Below the pieces are notes generated by a model that saw only the letters and a program-made list of their open reading frames with translations, searched no databases and was not told the DNA's origin. This document shows positions 58,858-64,000 of a stretch of 64,000 bases of DNA, in pieces (position 1 is the stretch's first letter; each line of letters begins with the position of its first letter). A program made the translations under genes and the position numbers. The stretch is from Verrucomicrobiota bacterium (GTDB taxonomy: Bacteria; Verrucomicrobiota; Verrucomicrobiia; Limisphaerales; J093), in NCBI GenBank assembly GCA_027493615.1, contig JAOSKK010000003.1, positions 89,740-153,739 of the forward strand, given 5' to 3'.

Positions 58858-61690
58858 ATGGGAAAAGCCCTGGTCATTGCCGAAAAACCGTCCGTTGCCG
58901 TCGACCTCGCCCGCGCGTTGCGCGTGAAGAAGGCCGGCGACCACTACGAAGACGACCACTACGTCATCACCTCCGCCCTCGGGCACCTCCTCGAAATCGA
59001 TTGCCCCGAGGGAATTCCAGGCCCGCCGCGGCAAGTGGACCTTCGCCGCCCTTCCCGTCATCCCTCCCCACTTCGAACTCAAGCCCCGCGAGAAGTCCGA
59101 GGACCGCCTCAAGGCCATCCAGCGCCTCCTCCGTCGCAAGGACGTCGATCGCCTGATCAACGCGTGCGATGCCGGGCGCGAGGGCGAACTCATCTTCCGC
59201 TACCTCGTCCGCTATGCCGGCGCCCGACAGCCCGTCCAGCGGCTCTGGCTCCAGAGCATGACCCCGGAGGCCATCCGCGAGGGCTTCGCCCGCCTGCGCA
59301 CCGACGAACAGATGCGGGGACTCGCCGACGCCGCCACCTGCCGGAGCGAGGCCGACTGGCTTGTGGGCATCAACGGCACCCGCGCGATGACCGCCTTCAA
59401 TCTCGAAGACCGGCGGCTTCGTCAAGACCACCGTGGGCCGCGTCCAAACCCCCACCCTCGCCATCCTCGTCGAACGCGAGGACCGCATCCGCAAGTTTGT
59501 CTCCCGCCCCTATTGGGAACTCCACGCCACCTTCGGCGCCGAAGCCGGCACTTATGTCGGCCGCTGGTTCGACGAGACGTTCAAGCGGGACAACGCCAAG
59601 GATGCCGACCCCGACCTCAAACCCGAGCGGGTCTGGGACGCCGCCCGCGCCCAGGCGCTCCGGGAGAAGTGCCTCGGCCGGCCCGGCATCGTCACCGAGG
59701 AGAGCAAGCCCGCCACGCAGTTGCCGCCCTTGTTGTTCGACCTGACGAGCCTCCAGCGCGAGGCCAATTCCCGCTTCGGCTTCAGCGCCAAGACCACCCT
59801 CGCCCTCGCCCAGACCCTTTACGAGCGACACAAGGTCCTCACCTACCCGCGCACCGACTCCCGGCATCTGCCGGAGGATTACCCCCGACCGTCCGCCAGA
59901 CCCTCGCCGCCCTCCAGGCCGCTCCCTACCAGCCCCACGCCCGGCGGATCCTCGACGAGGGCTGGGTCCGCCCCAACCGCCGGGTCTTCAACAACGAAAA
60001 GGTCAGCGATCACTTCGCCATCATCCCCACACCCGAATCCCCAAGCACCTCACCGAAGCTGAGCAGAAACTCTACGATTTCGTCGTCAAACGCTTCCTCG
60101 CCGCCTTCTTCCCCGCCGCAGAGTTCCTCGTCACCACCCGCGTGACCCGCGTCGAGAACGAACCGTTCAAGTCCGAGGGCAAGGTGCTCGTCAACCCCGG
60201 CTGGCTCACGGTCTACGGCCGCGATGCCCAGGACGAAGACGCCCCTCCTGACCCCCGTCCGCCCCGGCGAATCCGTCCAAACCCTGGAGATCGAGGCCCG
60301 CGAGCTCGCTGCAAACCCCCGCCGCGCTACACCGAGGCCACCCTGCTCAGCGCCATGGAGGGCGCCGGCAAACTCGTCGACGACGACGAACTCCGCGCCG
60401 CCATGGCTGAGAAAGGCCTGGGCACTCCCGCCACCCGCGCCGCCATCATCGAAGGCCTGCTGGACGAGCGCTATCTCGTCCGCCAGGGCCGCGAACTCCA
60501 GCCCACCGCCAAGGCCTTCTCCCTCCTCACCCTCCTCCGCGGACTCGGCATCGAGGAACTCACCAAACCCGAGCTCACCGGCGACTGGGAACATCGCCTC
60601 AAGGAGATCGAGCACGGTCGCCTGCGCCGCGACACGTTCATGCAAGGCATCGCCGAGATGACCCGCCGCATCGTCGATCGCGCCAGGTCTTACGAACACG
60701 ACACCGTCCCCGGCGACTTCGGCACCCTCCAGGCCCGCTGTCCCAAGTGCGGCGGCGAAGTCCACGAGAAGTACAAGACCTTCCAGTGCACCCAGTGCAA
60801 CTGGTCCCTTTTCAAGATCATCCTCGGTCGCCAGTTCGAACCCGCCGAGGTCGAAACCCTGCTCAGCCAGCACAAGGTCGGCCCCCTCCGCGGTTTCCGC
60901 AGCAAGCTCGGCCGCCCCTTTGACGCCATGATGAAGCTCGGCGGTCCGCCGGATTTCAAAGCCGAGTTCGACTTCGGCCCCGGCAACCAGCCCGCCGGCG
61001 AAGGCGAAACCGCCGCCACCGAGGCCGCGCCCGATTTCACCGGCCAAACCCCGCTGGGCCCTTGCCCCAAGTGCCGGGCCAACGTCTTCGACGCCGGCCT
61101 CAACTACGCCTGCGAACACGCCGTGGGCCCGAAGAAGTCCTGCCGCTTCAAGACCGGAAAACTCATCCTCCAGCAACCCATCGAACCCGCCCAGATCACC
61201 AAGCTGCTCGCAACCGGCAAGACCGATCTGCTCAACGGCTTCGTCTCGAAGAAGAACGGCCGCAAATTCGAGGCCTTCCTCGTGCTCAGGACGGCGAGGT
61301 CGCCTTCGAGTTTCCTCCCCGGACCAAGGCGCCAGCCCGCCCCGCACCGCCCGGTCCACCGAACCGCCCCCGAAGGTGGACTTCACCGGCCAGGAACCCA
61401 TCGGTCCCTGTCCCCGGTGCGGCGGACGCGTCTTCGAGTCGGCCACCGATTACCTCTGCGAACACAGCCAGCGCGAATCCCGCCCGTGCAAGTTCAAGTC
61501 GGGCAAGACCATCCTCGAGCAGCCCGTCCCGCGCGAGCAGATGGCCAAGCTGCTCGCCGCCGGCCGCACCGACCTGCTGTCCCAGTTCGTCTCGCGCAAG
61601 ACCGGCCGGCCGTTCAGCGCGTTTCTGGTGTTCGACGAAAAGGGCAAGGTCGGTTTCGAGTTCCCGCCCCGGGGAAGCGCCGGCCCTTGA
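58858..61690 (+). CDS. topB: DNA topoisomerase III TopB with extended zinc tail
   Basis: About 940 residues once about eight frame changes (near 59015, 59403, 59885, 60030, 60243, 60313, 61290, 61370) are bridged. Toprim: [20 protein letters not shown] and [16 protein letters not shown]. The catalytic tyrosine is in [27 protein letters not shown] is the type IA motif late in the core. After residue 650 there are three similar zinc/C-terminal units: [16 protein letters not shown] with CTQCN, then [13 protein letters not shown], then [13 protein letters not shown], each with QP-x-x-KLL and GKTDLL-type blocks. TopB decatenates DNA and resolves hemicatenanes. The start is ATG 58858. Frame damage is heavy but all motifs are intact. 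Confidence 0.85.
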
Positions 61691-61703
61691 TTCCTCACCG
61701 ATG

Positions 61704-61729
61704 GTGGTGCGGGCTTCCAGCCGGCACTC
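61704..61729. repeat. short palindromic repeat, family D, copy 2
   Basis: The core ggtgcgggcttccagccggc followed by actcg, differing by one base from the copy at 47001-47024. It lies just after topB. Confidence 0.75.
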
Positions 61730-61821
61730 GTTGGTTGGCTTGACCCCTTTTCGCCGTCCTGGAACATCCCGCGGCCGCGTGGGGGGCATCCGAGGTTCCT
61801 CGCCTGGAACCTTCGAACCCG

Positions 61822-61893
61822 CTGTGGGCGCCGACGTAAGGAGGCGTCTCCGACCAGGGCCAAGACCCTTCGCCTCCTCACGTCGGCGCCTAC
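61822..61893. repeat. dispersed inverted repeat, family B, copy 2
   Basis: Left arm ggcgccgacgtaaggaggcg and right arm ttcgcctcctcacgtcggcg form a hairpin with a 20-base loop. The right arm is the same as at 27198-27223. It sits between topB and the convergent AbgT gene. Confidence 0.85.
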
Positions 61894-61953
61894 ATCTCCC
61901 CCTCCGTGCCGGCCGCGTGCCCCCGCGCGGCGCTCCCACGTGCACCGTCCGGC

Positions 61954-63510
<1,557 letters not shown>

Positions 63511-64000
63511 GGGAATGAGGCGCGGCAGCTTGGGACACCGCGCGTGAATGCCGCGCAGTGTGGCCGCGATAGCGCCCGACCGTCAACCCGCCGCCGGCCA
63601 CGGGTGTCGCAAAGCGTCCGGAGTGCCTGCGGTTGACCGCCACTTTGCGTAGGGGGCGCGGGGGAAGAACGAAAGCGGCGCTGGAAGACGCCGCACTCCA
63701 AACGCGTTGCGCGTGCCCGGCGGTCTGGAGGTCGCGGAGCGTCTGGAGTGCGGCGTCTTCCAGCGGCGCTTTTCGTTCCCTTCAACCGCACCCAGAACAG
63801 CCCAGGTTTGCCGCGCTCCGATGCGGTCGGTTCTGTCCCGATAGCGGGACGAAGGTGTCCCGGAATCGACGTTCGACCCGATGCGGCATTCCCGGCACCT
63901 GGATCGGTGGACATTGGGCTTCAAGTAGTTCGGTGCTTCGCCAGGCTGGCATGCCGCCTGCAACCCCACGTCGACCGACAGAGCTGTGATGAGCACCAGA
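63511..64000. other. intergenic to window end, no gene seen
   Basis: 490 bases upstream of the second AbgT gene. Apart from the family A repeat at 63607-63780, reading frames look like shadows. The AbgT promoter should lie between 63511 and 63600. Confidence 0.45.
63607..63780. repeat. dispersed palindromic repeat, family A, copy 3 (most complete)
   Basis: Contains a near-perfect inverted pair of about 40 bases: gaaagcggcgctggaagacg (63670 on) against gcgtcttccagcggcgcttt (63753 on), with outer parts ccgcactccaaacgc and gcgtctggagtgcgg. A further arm gcgtccggagtgcctgcggt precedes it. It defines the family with the copies at 29811 and 58001. Confidence 0.85.

Noticed and set aside
58639..59745. 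Frame running from upstream DNA through the topB start
   Set aside because: Codons before 58858 show no homology; the Toprim block begins at the ATG there.

Overview
The window is about 64 kb of GC-rich Gram-negative DNA. The gene content points to Verrucomicrobiota, probably Limisphaerales/Pedosphaerales-like. It has lipid A genes (LpxK, a GT9 transferase), a LolA/MMPL lipid-export set, a prepilin-type secreted protein, an arylsulfatase, an FG-GAP/ASPIC-UnbV protein, a Gfo/Idh secreted oxidoreductase, a large di-haem HzsA-like protein, and many dispersed palindromic intergenic repeats. No rRNA was seen. One tRNA (Tyr) was found. The phylum assignment is inference from gene content.

The most notable region is 1.9-14.3 kb, a lipid/polyketide-like cluster. 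A tightly overlapping plus-strand block encodes an outer-membrane lipoprotein, an MMPL exporter, an LpxL/HtrB-like acyltransferase, a LolA-like protein and a FabZ-like dehydratase. It is followed by an acyl-AMP ligase (minus), an unknown protein, a GT2 glycosyltransferase with a small membrane partner (minus), a B12-type radical SAM enzyme, a FabF-like ketosynthase, and a ketosynthase-like chain-length-factor partner that has lost all three catalytic residues. The parts list resembles aryl polyene clusters. The added radical SAM/cobalamin enzyme recalls the enzymes proposed for ladderane-type lipids. No acyl carrier protein or ketoreductase is visible, so the pathway must draw on genes outside the window.

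Other regions: 14.5-21.3 kb holds a large secreted lectin/discoidin-like protein, a DUF374 acyltransferase, a PDDEXK-like protein and a prepilin-like protein. 21.4-27.1 kb holds an AbgT transporter, a transglutaminase-esterase fusion and an arylsulfatase. 27.2-32.8 kb holds a GT9 transferase and LpxK, divergent from bioF-bioA; both biotin genes carry the same kind of in-frame repeat insert. 32.8-43.9 kb holds an ASPIC/UnbV protein, rsmD, a zinc anti-sigma-like protein, a CoA-disulfide reductase-rhodanese fusion, a PQQ sugar dehydrogenase and the HzsA-like protein. 43.9-50.1 kb holds an IS110-family element, a Gfo/Idh oxidoreductase, tRNA-Tyr, a PIN-domain remnant and a propeller/helical-barrel secreted protein. 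50.6-63.5 kb holds a fused indolepyruvate ferredoxin oxidoreductase, a hybrid histidine kinase, a peroxiredoxin, topoisomerase III and a second AbgT transporter.

Many otherwise well-conserved genes are broken by single-base frame changes, most of them in or beside short runs of C, G, A or T. I read these as consensus or assembly errors rather than gene decay. I give each such gene as one feature spanning all of its pieces.
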